The notes beneath the pieces were generated by a model. The model worked only from the letters and a program-made list of their open reading frames with translations. It ran no database searches and was not told where the DNA came from. From positions 547,502 to 611,501 of the forward strand of contig BJOX01000355.1 of NCBI GenBank assembly GCA_009731375.1: a stretch of DNA of 64,000 bases. The letters run 5' to 3'. Every line of letters begins with the position of its first letter. Within the stretch, counting starts at the first letter, position 1. Source of the DNA: Paulinella micropora. Its lineage: Eukaryota > Cercozoa > Imbricatea > Euglyphida. A program made the position numbers and the translations under genes. Below are positions 22,754 to 34,005 of this stretch, one piece after another.

Positions 22754-23059
22754 CTACGGCACATTGGAGCATGAGGAAACAAGTCTTCTGTCCACGCCAC
22801 ATGCTGCGTGTGCGAGGCCACGTTTAACGTGCGGGAGTTTGCCAATGCCATTTGCCAGAAATGCAACAGCACGGTTCACAAAGGGCCATGGTTGACCGGC
22901 GCCACGCTGCCAGATGGGGACTCCAGTGCGATCAATGTAATTTCTGGCACCTGCGGCGTAGAGGAAGGCGATTGCGACAAGGAGGATGGCTTGTCCGCGG
23001 AGGGTTCCTTCTGCTCCAAAGAATGCCACGACGGTTGGCAAGACCATGATGGTGAACAA
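22754..23059 (-). CDS. Possible host exon(s) with a membrane-spanning segment, unrecognised
   Basis: GC-richer than its surroundings, which suggests host coding sequence. The minus-strand frame (101 codons) contains a hydrophobic helix-like run (TIMVLPTVVAFFGAEG and AILLVAIAFLYAAGA) and then NYIDRTGVPIWQRGAG. I do not recognise the family. The end of the frame (VKRGLAHAACGVDRRLVSS) may be intron or UTR. The plus strand also has an open Cys-rich frame over the same bases, so the coding strand is not certain. Confidence 0.3.
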   Translation of the reverse strand: MFTIMVLPTVVAFFGAEGTLRGQAILLVAIAFLYAAGARNYIDRTGVPIWQRGAGQPWPFVNRAVAFLANGIGKLPHVKRGLAHAACGVDRRLVSSCSNVP

Positions 23060-23099
23060 TGGCGCCCCTGCTCTTCAAGTCCCGCTGCTACCCAGTAAT

Positions 23100-24045
23100 A
23101 CACTTGGATTCGGGCAGTGTTTTTGAAGCCTAGTATGTCATATTTTTCGAAAGTACTTTTTTCATTAAATTGATCCTCAGTGCTTTTGTTTTATTGTTTT
23201 AATTTTGCCTGAACGTTTTCGTATTTCCGGACCGGTTCAAGACTTTCCTTCTCGTTTCCACCGCTACTTGTATTAATAGTGTGTTTGATTACGTCAGTTC
23301 CGGAAAATATGTCATAAAATCACCTGCTTGAGCCAAAATTGCAAGGCTGCACTGTAATGGCTGAAACTGCTTTCATGACGTTTTTTTCACGTTTACCCCG
23401 GTTAAAACAGAAAACTTTAATACATTACAGATATTTTTTTATTAATAACCCCTAAATCGCCGTTCGTTGGCAGGTCCAAGGGCTAGGCAGAGGCAGTCCT
23501 GGGCATGACGATAAACTGCCTCCAGTCCTCTCCTGAATAAACTTGCTAAATCTGTGTAAAATCTATGCATGTATAATAAATGACTAGGACGATATGCATA
23601 ATAAATTACTATGGCTAGGACAATATTATCCTACCTGTAGCAACGTTACCCTGTCTGTCTATGCGTGTGTGTGTGTGTCTGTGTGTGTGTGTGTATGTAT
23701 GTACGTATGTACGTACGTATGTATGTATGTATGTAATGTATGTATGTATTTATGTATGTATGTATGTACGTATGTATGTATGTATGTATATGTATGTATG
23801 TATGTACGTATGTACGTATGTATGTATGTATGTATGTATGTACACATTGTCGTGCACCCTTAAAAATGATTCTCGGTACGTTGAAAATAAGCTTGCTTGT
23901 CTTGCACCCTTGAATGCTAATGATCAGAAATATAAAAATGAGCATACAGGGAGCTGGTGTATACAAAACTTAACTGAAAAGTCATCACACTCAGAAATGC
24001 TTGATTTCAGTGCCCAGCTTGTGAAGCCCACAATATTAATATAAA
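23100..24045. repeat. Non-coding stretch with (GT)n/(GTAT)n at 23666-23842
   Basis: A/T-rich unique sequence, then a GTGTGT and GTATGTAT array. The bases between the array and 24045 would be the 3' UTR of the minus-strand gene that ends at 24046. No other gene is visible. Confidence 0.8.
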
Positions 24046-24327
24046 CTAGCTTTCAGATTCTTTTGTGATCTCAGCCATGACTTCTTCGTCAGTCGGCAGG
24101 CTGGTTTCTGCAGACTTGAGTTTGAAGCGTTTAGCACGAGCCTGTTTGCAACCATGGAGGCGTATTGAAATCAATATACTACAGAAAAACAAGCTATACA
24201 TACAATTTGTAATATACATAATTCATAATACATAATACATAATACATAATACGTATACATACATATTTATATAAGTATATAATACATAATCCATGTATAA
24301 GTATAAATATAAATACACACACATACA

Positions 24328-24359
<32 letters not shown>

Positions 24360-24955
24360 CATATATACATATATATGTATGTATGTATATCTACATATAT
24401 ATATATATAATATTATATATATATAGGATATATATATATATATATATATAGGATGAGTCAGATAGGCGAATTACCTCCCGCGCCGCTTTTTCAGCGTCAG
24501 TCAACTCAATAGCTGCAGAAATGAGACGACTTGGAAATATTCAAGAGCATGCGGGTCTTACGATCCATGTCCACCGATCGAGAAGCTTCTCCCTGTTCAT
24601 TCCGATGCCGTGGCCTAAGCACAACCGTTGATGCTTGTTCGTCCAGGCTGGGTGGCTACAGTTGAGATCAACCTTGCATAGGGCGTCCTTTCCCGTCTCG
24701 TGACCTGCTTCTTTTTCACTAACCTGATTTGTATTGTGCTTACTGGACCCCCAACCCAATGAAGAATACCTTCTTGTTTTCTCCCCCAGCTTCAACATGA
24801 CGCCCTCTTTTTCCTATTCCATAATAAAACACAACTTGAAGGCATGTGTGCAGCTCGATTACCAACTTGGGACGGACATATTCGTTACTATGCTCTCGCA
24901 TCAGATCGAGAGCGCTTTCTTTTAACCTTTTTAGCAATAAATAATAATAATAGTG

Positions 24956-24988
<33 letters not shown>

Positions 24989-27074
24989 GTGCTTCTCTGT
25001 CAATGGCTGATGCATTTCTGCACATGCGCCTCCATCGTCTCACCCGTGAGGGGAGTACGAAGAATTGACGATAAGCTCTAATGACACCCCCGCAAGGGCA
25101 GTTCCAACACTTCCAGACGGGCCGGTATGTTCAATGAAAATACTGGTCCAGACGGATCGGTATGTTCAATGAAAATACTGGTGGCACCGACGGGAATCGA
25201 ACTGGCGACAGGGCCCAGATGGTAGAACTTGACCACTGGGCTATCACGGTGTCCATTAATAATAATAATAATAATAACAATAATAATAAAAGGCTGCACA
25301 CCGATGGTCATTCAAGTGTGTCATGACCTAGCCTGCTCTTTTTTGGGTGGCTTGACGTCCTTTACAGTTGCTACGCGCATCAAGAAAGTACAGCTAAAGA
25401 ATCCCAATAAGTGCACGAGTTGTACAACATGACAGTAGCTTACTGCTTGGCTGCGTTGTGACCCTTGCCTGTACAGCGACGGTGAAACCAGTCACGTATG
25501 AGCAAGAACTGTACCGACTCGCCAGTTGACGAAGGGCAAGTCTTCAGGCTGAATCGACTGCAACGAGGCACAGCATTTCATGAAAACAGGGAGGTTGCAG
25601 CAAGGCCGCGTTAGATCCTTGCACCTCTAGTCCCATCACGGTTTCTGGGAGACCATCTCCGCTGCTGCCTAGTACACAACAAAGCAGTACGAATCAGAAC
25701 AAATTAAAGCTCAATAACATACCATCCTGTCCGATGGGTTTTGATAGGTTGTAAAGCGCCCTTTTCGCAGCGCCTTTGTCCGCAAAGGCCTGGATCGGAA
25801 GGACATTATCGGGTGCCAACGCAACGCATGGCAACATAATCGAACTAACCACATTGCACCGGAAACCACTAATCCACTCCACGTGCTGAGGACTGTAGCC
25901 TTCAAAATACTTAAAGACCTAAGGAGGAGGACATGCTGAATACTGCAAGAGCTAAGAAGGAAGACAGGCCCGGAACGAGCTGCAGCAGGGAGAAAATCAG
26001 GCATGCATCACGGGTGACCTTCTTTGTATCCCACATGTTGACCAACATGCGCCTGAGTCACACGGAAGAAACATAGAGATTACATGCAACGCAGGGACGA
26101 GTCAAGATCGCAACAAGGAACCAGACACCGAAATGCAAGTGTTTCATGATCTTGCCCCGAGCTCTTTGTCAGAGACTAGCCTTGGATAGGGCACTTACGT
26201 TCCATATATATGCACCACCTCCCAGCGTCGCTCCAATGCAAGATTAACACTTTCTTTTTCGTCTCCCTCCACCTCTGAACACACAAATAGATAAGCATGG
26301 AGCTTTAGTTGTCATCTAGCACCTATATCCATGAAGTGGGAAGCTTCAAAGTCCATCTGTTTCTCTTTTTCTCCCTCCGTGGCAGACTCCTATCATGGGG
26401 TGTATTGGATGTCATCCTTTCACAGCCATCGAATCAGACCTGAGGTGGCTGGGCTGTTGGTCCTTTAGTCTGGACTGTTGATTCTTTTGTACCCTGCTGC
26501 CGACGTTTTTCTTCCGTTTGCACAATCTGGTGGATCACAGATCGAAGGGACACACGTGGACATAAAATGCGGTAAGTAACGGATGTAGAGTTCGATTGTC
26601 GGAGATGGCGAAAAGAGATTTAGAAGAGAGTAGAGGAGAATGATGACTACAACGGATATTCATCACTAGGTTGCTAGTTATTCTAGGGGACCTCAGGTTT
26701 GTAGACTGGACATTTAAATCTCTGTGCCCTCTGCAGTCGCTTGTGCTCTTCTTCCTGTCCACGTCAAACCGAGCCACTTTTTTTTCTTTTTTTTTCTTTT
26801 TTTCCGGATTAGGTTGGCGTGTGTGCGTCAAACCTGAGTAGTCATGTCGAAACCAACTGCATAGCCTCCTCCCCTTCGCACACAAAGTGAAACGGATTTG
26901 CCAGGGACGAAGCGCGGACTTGTTTTTGCGGATCTTGAAGGCCGATTCGTCGGGTGCTTTTGCTGCAGGCTCTTCACTGTCCATGTACTCCGAGTAGAAG
27001 CCATCGTAATCCGGGTCGCCCTCGTCGAGCACGAAAGAGATCTCTGGCCCGCTGCTGGGCTCAGCTGTCTCCAT
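24046..27074 (-). CDS. Host gene: NCBP3-like (nuclear cap-binding subunit 3, DUF2414-type RRM), seven exons
   Basis: Exons on the minus strand, 5' to 3': 27074-26834, 26274-26199, 26052-26019, 25918-25850, 25789-25723, 24512-24475, 24141-24046. All six introns begin GT and end AG (for example GTAAGT...CAG, and a 60-bp GTTAGT...CCAG). Exon phases add up to 621 bases, 206 residues plus TAG, with no internal stop. The first exon is acidic (SFVLDEGDPDYDGFYSEYMD). The middle exons give RWEVVHIYG, then VFKYFEGYSPQHVEWISGFR, CNV and AFADKGAAKRALYNLSKPI. The F-x-Y-F-x-x-Y-x-P-x-H-V-E-W, C-N-V and A-x-R-A-L signatures are those of the NCBP3 RRM, which binds the m7G cap with NCBP1 for mRNA export. The C-terminus has EARAKRFKLKS, like the RAKRF motif of NCBP3/THO1-type proteins. 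Less sure: exon 1 after KSALRPW, and the exact start codon. Confidence 0.65.
24142..24474. repeat. Intron 6 of the NCBP3-like gene, with (CATA)n and (TA)n
   Basis: Contains ATAATACATAATACAT, (CATA)n at 24311-24354 and two (TA)n runs at about 24397-24452. It has no coding content. Confidence 0.8.
24938..25254 (-). mobile_element. SINE family A, full-length, inside intron 5 of the NCBP3-like gene
   Basis: The tRNA-like head is at 25254-25180 (A-box-like TAGCCCAGTGG and B-box-like GTTCGATTCC in minus orientation), followed by the body and an (ATT)n tail at 24938-24987. A short internal duplication of the CCAGTATTTTCATTGAACAT segment is present, as in the copies at 45.65 and 54.24 kb. Element and gene have the same orientation. 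Confidence 0.9.
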
Positions 27075-27529
27075 GCCCACCTGGCCATGTACACACGTGC
27101 GTATACACGTACACACGAATACAGAAATATTTACTGTTGTTAGAAACGGATGCATGGAACAAAAATTACACGCAATAGCAACAAACAACAGACAGATATG
27201 CTGGCACGAAAATGCTTGATCGGACCACTAAACAAACAATGACGAGGGAACGTCTGTGATGCACATACATGCTCCCCCTTCCCCCCGCCGGACCGCATTG
27301 CCTTAAAATATATACAGGCTGACAGAGACAGTCGGTAGCTATGATTCAAACAGTCACTTATAATTTACAGTTTGGAAACGATAACACCAATTTCATCCCG
27401 TCTATCCAACGTATTCAGCTGATAGATTGGCACACGCAGTATATGCTCATACGTAGGAATGACAAAAAAGAAAAAGTCAAGGCTCAAATCACCTATTCAG
27501 CAATCGTCGACAAGAGAAGGGAGACCATT

Positions 27530-27811
27530 TACGTATGTATGTTTGTATACGTATCCATATATAGTATTAATGTACGAGTATACGTACGTTTGTACGTATG
27601 GATATGTTATGCACGTATGCATGTACGTACATATCATATCAACAGGTCTGACAATAACGCTAGAAAGATTTGCATAACGATACTCGAATAAAGTATGTGT
27701 GATTGTGCTAGTATATGCGTGTATGTTATGTATGTTATGTATGTTTGTATATACACACACACACACACATATATATATATATGTATATATACATATATAT
27801 GTATATACTTA

Positions 27812-27847
<36 letters not shown>

Positions 27848-28130
27848 TATGTGTATGTTGCACGCATGAGTGCATGTGCATGCATCTATGTTGTATTTAC
27901 TATACGCTGAACATCCCCCGCACATACATACAGACATGCATGCATTCAAATATACATATATTCTACTTACGCATACATAGACACATACATATACATGATA
28001 CATACAAGCAGACAATACACACTTAAATAATATACATACATACAGACATGCATGCATTCAAATATACATATATTCTACTTACGCATACATATACACATAC
28101 ATATACATGATACATACAAGCAGACATCTC
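27530..28130. repeat. (GTAT)n/(CA)n/(TA)n microsatellites and a tandem duplication of about 111 bp
   Basis: GTAT-type repeats at 27535-27640 and 27700-27860. The segment with CATACAGACATGCATGCATT and ACATATATTCTACTTACGCA at about 27924-28012 is repeated at about 28035-28123. No gene. Confidence 0.85.
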
Positions 28131-28768
28131 ATCTCATCTCATCTCATCTCATCTCATATCATGTCATGTCATATCATATCATATCATATCATATCATATC
28201 ATATATCATATATCATATATCATATATCATATATCATATCATATCATATCATATCATATCATATCATATCATATCATATCATATCATATCATATCATATA
28301 TCATATCATATCATATCATATCATATCATATCACATCATATCATATCATATCATATCATATCATATCATATCATATCATATCATATCATATCACATCATA
28401 TCACATCATATCATGTCATGTCATGTCATGTCATGTCATATCATATCATATCACATCACATCACATCACATCACATCACATCATATCACATCATATCATA
28501 TCATATCATATCATATCATATCATATATCATATATCATATATAATATATCATATATCATATCATATCATATCATATCATATCATATCATATTATATTATA
28601 TTATATTATATTATATTATATTATATTATATTATATTATATTATATTATATTATATTATATTATATTGTAATGTAATGTAATGTAATTTAATGTAATGTA
28701 ATGTAATATAATATAATATAATATAATATAATATAATATAATATAATATAATATAATATAATACAATA
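28124..28768. repeat. Pentanucleotide array: (CATCT)n, (CATAT)n, (CATCA)n, (TTATA)n, (TAATG/TAATA)n
   Basis: About 640 bp of pentanucleotides that change by single-base steps along the array: CATCT, CATGT, CATAT, CATCA, then TTATA and TAATA. Open frames over it encode only the repeat. Confidence 0.95.
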
Positions 28769-28867
28769 TGTGTGTACATAAATATATACATACATACAGA
28801 CAGAAAGACCTGCACACACAAATACAAACATACATACATACATACATACATACATCGATATATATAT

Positions 28868-28902
<35 letters not shown>

Positions 28903-29118
28903 TATAGATAGATGTGTTTGGTCTATCAGCGCTGCATATCCGAAGACATAAGCATCCATTCTTCACCCTGTCACCCGAGGGTGACTGGGTAGCGGGCTGG
29001 AGATGGAGACTAGGCTCACCCTTCCCTGGCTTCCCCGCAATTTGAGAAAAGTAGCGCCATGATAGGTAGTCATCAGCCCTGGTCAGTCGTTTCACCAGCT
29101 GCGCCACCGCGAGCCACA
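28868..29118 (-). mobile_element. SINE-like family D with (TATC)n tail
   Basis: On the minus strand the element starts near GTGGCTCGCGGTGGCGCAGC. This holds an A-box-like TGGCGCAGCTGG; a clear B box is not seen. It ends GGATGCTTATGTCTTCGGAT, ATGCAGCGCTGATAG, then (TATC)n at 28868-28912. The 3' part is alignable, weakly, with the 3' ends of families A-C. Confidence 0.45.
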
Positions 29119-29154
29119 TATGGGCTCTGATACAGCTGGTGAAGGGCTATCCCT

Positions 29155-29155
29155 T

Positions 29156-29253
<98 letters not shown>
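29155..29253. repeat. (ATCT)n tetranucleotide array
   Basis: About 24 nearly perfect ATCT units. Confidence 0.97.
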
Positions 29254-29298
29254 CACCAAGCGAATGGAAAGGCATTGAAGAAGAACTCCAATCCGCAC

Positions 29299-30468
29299 TC
29301 CCTCTCATCCTAGATTGCCTTTTTCTTCAACGTCCTTCCTCTTCTTTTTCCAGAACACAGTCTACCCGTGATTCCCATCCCGGACACATGCACAGTACAC
29401 AAATTATTGTTTGATGTGAAACTGCGTTCCTTTGCAAGGACTACATTCCTTTGCGACATCTCATCNNNNNNNNNNNNNNNNNNNNNNNNNNNNNNNNNNN
29501 NNNNNNNNNNNNNNNNNNNNNNNNNNNNNNNNNNNNNNNNNNNNNNNNNNNNNNNNNNNNNNNNNNNNNNNNNNNNNNNNNNNNNNNNNNNNNNNNNNNN
29601 NNNNNNNNNNNNNNNNNNNNNNNNNNNNNNNNNNNNNNNNNNNNNNNNNNNNNNNNNNNNNNNNNNNNNNNNNNNNNNNNNNNNNNNNNNNNNNNNNNNN
29701 NNNNNNNNNNNNNNNNNNNNNNNNNNNNNNNNNNNNNNNNNNNNNNNNNNNNNNNNNNNNNNNNNNNNNNNNNNNNNNNNNNNNNNNNNNNNNNNNNNNN
29801 NNNNNNNNNNNNNNNNNNNNNNNNNNNNNNNNNNNNNNNNNNNNNNNNNNNNNNNNNNNNNNNNNNNNNNNNNNNNNNNNNNNNNNNNNNNNNNNNNNNN
29901 NNNNNNNNNNNNNNNNNNNNNNNNNNNNNNNNNNNNNNNNNNNNNNNNNNNNNNNNNNNNNNNNNNNNNNNNNNNNNNNNNNNNNNNNNNNNNNNNNNNN
30001 NNNNNNNNNNNNNNNNNNNNNNNNNNNNNNNNNNNNNNNNNNNNNNNNNNNNNNNNNNNNNNNNNNNNNNNNNNNNNNNNNNNNNNNNNNNNNNNNNNNN
30101 NNNNNNNNNNNNNNNNNNNNNNNNNNNNNNNNNNNNNNNNNNNNNNNNNNNNNNNNNNNNNNNNNNNNNNNNNNNNNNNNNNNNNNNNNNNNNNNNNNNN
30201 NNNNNNNNNNNNNNNNNNNNNNNNNNNNNNNNNNNNNNNNNNNNNNNNNNNNNNNNNNNNNNNNNNNNNNNNNNNNNCCACTCTCCATTCCTAGATTGCC
30301 TTTTTCTTCAACGTCCTTCCTCCTCTTCTTTTTCCAGAACACAGTCTACCCGTGATTCCCATCCCGGACACATGCACAGTACACAAATTATTGTTTGATG
30401 TGAAACTGCGTTCCTTTGCAAGGACTACATTCCTTTGCGACATCTCATCTATCTACCTACCTATCTAC

Positions 30469-30499
<31 letters not shown>

Positions 30500-30520
30500 C
30501 CTACCTATGTACCTATGTAC

Positions 30521-30598
<78 letters not shown>

Positions 30599-30618
30599 GT
30601 CTGTCTATCTATCTATCT
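29299..30618. repeat. Direct duplication of about 165 bp flanking an assembly gap, then (ATCT)n
   Basis: The segment from CTAGATTGCCTTTTTCTTCA to GACATCTCATC at about 29310-29465 recurs at 30290-30449 with only a few differences. Ns occupy 29466-30277. An (ATCT)n array with ACCT variants follows at 30450-30618. This may be a true tandem duplication or an unresolved assembly overlap. Confidence 0.85.
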
Positions 30619-30979
30619 TGGAGGCTTAAGGCTTTTAAAGCTATGCCACGCCCATAGATTAAACATATCTATATATACATCTATCCCGCCCTCTGGTCAT
30701 ACCACAGGCTTCCCGCTCCACATGCGCGGACCGCTTTACGATTGGGCAAGAGCGATGTGGACCGGCCGGATTGAACTCTGGGCTGACCCGAGGGACGCAA
30801 AATTTGGTAAAGGGTGCGGGATGTCGGTGATGAATACCAACCCTCCCACACATTGCAATTGTTTGCTTCTGTTTGTTGCTTGTGTTTGTCTGGGGGTGGA
30901 CTCTGCTAACTGGCTTTTTAGCCAGGGGGTACGAGCCGATCAAGGTTTCTATGGCTTTCATCATGGGCCCAAGGAATAG
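30619..30979. other. Unannotated unique stretch
   Basis: About 360 bp of GC-richer sequence. On the minus strand AGAGTTCAATCCGG resembles a polymerase III B box, but no A box stands at the right distance. No gene recognised. Confidence 0.4.
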
Positions 30980-32035
30980 GTTTAATGTATGTATGTATGT
31001 ATGTATGTCTGTATGTATGTATGTATGTATGTATTTGTGTATGTATGTATATATTTGTGTAAGTATTTGTGCATGTATGTATGTATGTATGTATGTATGT
31101 ATGTATGTATGCATGCATGTATGTATGCATGTATGTATGTATGCATGCATGTATGTATGCATGTATGTATGTATGTATGTATTTATATGTATACGTTTAC
31201 GTATGCGCATACGTATGTATATGTATACATTTATTTATGTATGCTATAAATTCATTTCGTGTACGTATTTATGTAAATTAGTATGTATGTTTGTATACCT
31301 ACCTACCTACCTACCTACCTAGCCTACCTTGCTACCTTCCTACCTGCTATACATACATACATACATACATACATGCATACATACATACATAGATAACATG
31401 CATACACACATGCACACATACATACATGCATAGCATACCTGCATGCATACATACATGCATACATAAATACTTGCATACAAACATGCATGCATGCATGCAT
31501 ACATACATACATGCATACACATACATACATACATACATACACACATGCATGCATGCATGCATATACATACATACATACATACATACATACAATCATACAT
31601 ACATACATTCCATTCCTTTCCATTCCTTTCCATTCCTTTCCATACATAATAGATACATACATACAAACATATACATCATACATACATACACATGTACATA
31701 CGTACATGCATACATGCACATACATACACACACATACATACATACATACGTACGTACGTACGTACGTACATACATACATACATGCATACATACATGCATA
31801 CACATACATACATACATACATACATACATATGTTACATACATACATACATGCATACATACATACATACAACATACATACATACGTACATGCTTACTTACA
31901 TACTTATTGACTACTTACTTATGCATACTTACTTACATACTTACTTACATACTTACTTACATACTTACTTACATACTTACTTACATACTTACTTACATAA
32001 CTTACTTACATACTCACTTACATACTCATACAATA
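30980..32035. repeat. (GTAT)n, (CATA)n and 12-bp (CATACTTACTTA)n arrays
   Basis: GTAT units with GCAT variants at 30986-31180; ACCT units at 31298-31345; CATA units with GCAT variants at 31350-31890, interrupted by CATTCCTTTC repeats at 31610-31640; then CATACTTACTTA units to about 32035. No gene. Confidence 0.95.
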
Positions 32036-33387
32036 CACATGCATAAAAAATATGTGTACTATTATGTGATACCCTACACACGGAAACGATTCGCAAGTCT
32101 TTCGTATAACGTGCATGAATTATGCATTCAAAGCAAACAATACAGAGTACTTTTTTTAAAATTGAACAGCCATGATTTTTCTTTCACAACAATTATATTG
32201 TACTTTCTACCAGTTCTACCGCACCAAGAAATCCGGTTTTCGTTCATCATGGTTTTCGACATTTGTCAGATCTTTTGTCTGGATCACAGTTGAGCTATGA
32301 GTGAACTCTGTCTAATTATTTAATCATACGTTTGGACAGGCACAAGGAGTCGTTGATATTCTTCTGCCAGTATAAGTAGTAGTAGAACGTGAGACAAGCA
32401 CTTTCTGATATGATACTTACTTGAAGGTCACCACCTCGGTATAGTTAATCCATGTATGGGAGGGTTTATCAAATTATAACACTTTTCGCAGTATTTTATA
32501 ATAAAGGGGGCAAATGCAACATGGTCCTGTGACCCAGGCAGGAGGGGAAAACCAGCGAGATTTAGACAGGTTTCGCCCAAGCTTTTGTTAGGATCTATAT
32601 ATCTTGAAGTTCTAGAATCTAATCATGATTATGATCATCATAGCTCATGATCACATGAGTTTGGTGTGTGTCAGAGGATGTCATTCGACACATGTTCAGG
32701 TGGTGAATCTAGCGAATAGAACACGGCGCAAGCTTTATATGATCATGATCATGAGCTTGGTGTGTGTCACAGGATGTCATTCGACACACTTTTAGGTGGT
32801 GAATCTAGGTGGTGAATCTAGCGAACAGAAGACGGCGCAAGCTTCATGTATGTATATGTATAGTATGCTCAGTGAAGCCGAAAAAGAAAGCGGCAACAGA
32901 CCAGGATTAAAATGGCATTAGGTCCAATCCAGACAAAGGATACAGTAGAATTGATTTTTTTGCGGACCGTAAATTGCGGACCAAGAAAAAAATCTTTATT
33001 GCATGACGAGTCTGCATCTGTTTGGCCTGACACTTCAAAAATGCAGACTAACAGAGTGCGGACCGGTATAACTAGTGTAACAGGTAATCATTTCACTGTA
33101 AGTCTCTCAATAGCTTTTTGCTGAAAAATTTTGCTGTGAGTAGTATAATATCCTTTTTTTTAAGGTCATTTTTCGTGCCTCAAAATGACGCTTTAAAAAA
33201 AGAATTCGCCTTCCTTCGCTATCTCCCGCACAATCAATACGAAGTATCAAAACACCCTAAAGAGCACAACCGCGGGCGCCTAGTTGTTTTTTAAGGTTAA
33301 AAAAAACACACTGACGGAAAACCCCATTTTAATAAAATAAGTTTATGTAATATATAAATAAGTCAATTTTGGACAAAATAGACTTTG
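32036..33387. repeat. A/T-rich non-coding region with a tandem duplication at 32656-32848
   Basis: The duplicated unit contains TTTGGTGTGTGTCAGAGGAT, GTCATTCGACACA, AGGTGGTGAATCTAGCGAA and GGCGCAAGCTT, and occurs twice about 95-100 bp apart. A TGATCATGATCAT palindromic block lies at the joint. The rest, to the first viral gene at 33388, shows no gene. The left boundary of the viral segment lies somewhere between about 33.1 and 33.39 kb. Confidence 0.7.
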
Positions 33388-33620
33388 ATGATTAACAGCA
33401 AACAGAAGAGAGCGGAATATGTAAAGGAAAGAAGAAAACAGAAATATACCTGTGTATGCGGTAAGGTAATAGGATATACGGAAAATATCAACACGAAAAA
33501 TCAGACTTTCATAGAGACCACTTCGCAGAGAAAGAAGAAGTTATGATAGGTGGGCATAAAGTTATTCGTATAATTCGTAGAAACGACGACTTGGAAAGAT
33601 ATTATAAAAATCACTCGTGA
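33388..33620 (+). pseudogene. Small C2H2-like zinc-finger protein with one frame change
   Basis: It starts with ATG at 33388. The first frame reads a basic N-terminus (KQKRAEYVKERRKQKY) and TCVCGKVIGYTE and stops at 33544. Moving to the next frame at the AAAA run near 33481 continues as KYQHEKSDFHRDHFAEKEEV and ends at the TGA at 33618. Together this makes C-x-C-x(n)-H-x5-H, a zinc finger of a kind common in small giant-virus and PLV proteins. The break is a single-base change in a homopolymer, so it could be a true mutation or a sequencing error. Confidence 0.5.
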
Positions 33621-33642
33621 TTTGTTATAATAATGTTATAAA

Positions 33643-33687
33643 AATAAAATGTAAAACCATTTAAAGAAATAAATATTATTACTTATA
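33643..33687 (+). promoter_or_regulatory. 45-bp promoter-like direct repeat, copy 1
   Basis: AATAAAATGTAAAACCATTT followed by AAAGAAATAAATATTATTAC and TTATA. It lies immediately before the ATG at 33692 and is repeated without change before the ATG at 34006. Position and A/T content suggest an early promoter; this is inference. Confidence 0.5.
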
Positions 33688-33691
33688 TAAT

Positions 33692-33964
33692 ATGTCTTCT
33701 ATAATGATACAAGCGGACAAGGAATTGAAAGAACTATACAACTTACATTTTCCAGAAGCAGTAGAAGAAGATAGAAGGATTAAGAAATACACTAGAAGAG
33801 AAACACTTCAACGATACAGCAAAGCCTTTAAGTTTTGGGATGAACAGAAAAACAAAGCATTAGAGGCTCCAACAATGTTGAATATCCACAAATGGCAAAT
33901 TTGCGAAGAAGCAATCGCACAACTTAAATTAAGGGTGATGATTGTATTAAATAATAAAATGTAA
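33692..33964 (+). CDS. Hypothetical viral protein, 90 aa
   Basis: A charged, mostly helical-looking protein (ADKELKELYNLHFPEAVEED; LQRYSKAFKFWDEQKNKALE). I do not recognise a family. It starts 5 bp after the promoter-like repeat, and its last codons (NNKM-stop) overlap the second copy of that repeat. It lies between the zinc-finger gene and the small basic gene, all in the plus direction. Confidence 0.6.
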   Translation: MSSIMIQADKELKELYNLHFPEAVEEDRRIKKYTRRETLQRYSKAFKFWDEQKNKALEAPTMLNIHKWQICEEAIAQLKLRVMIVLNNKM

Positions 33965-33997
33965 AACCATTTAAAGAAATAAATATTATTACTTATA
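33953..33997 (+). promoter_or_regulatory. 45-bp promoter-like direct repeat, copy 2
   Basis: Identical to 33643-33687 over its length. It overlaps the 3' end of the 90-aa gene and stands 9 bp before the ATG at 34006. Confidence 0.5.
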
Positions 33998-34005
33998 ATA
34001 TAGAT

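Noticed and set aside
22808-23098. Plus-strand Cys-rich protein (CEATFNVREFANAICQKCNS)
   Set aside because: It is antisense to a more plausible hydrophobic frame; Cys pairs do not form a regular zinc pattern.
26834-27188. Single-exon reading of the acidic frame including MFVAIACNFCSMHPF
   Set aside because: The part before GMETAEP lies in A/T-rich sequence ahead of a possible splice acceptor and is probably not translated.
28052-28681. 209-codon frame of His, Ile, Ser and Tyr
   Set aside because: Translation of pentanucleotide repeats; all frames are open for the same reason.
30700-30800. tRNA-derived element
   Set aside because: Only a weak B-box-like AGAGTTCAATCC on the minus strand; no A box at the right distance and no second copy.
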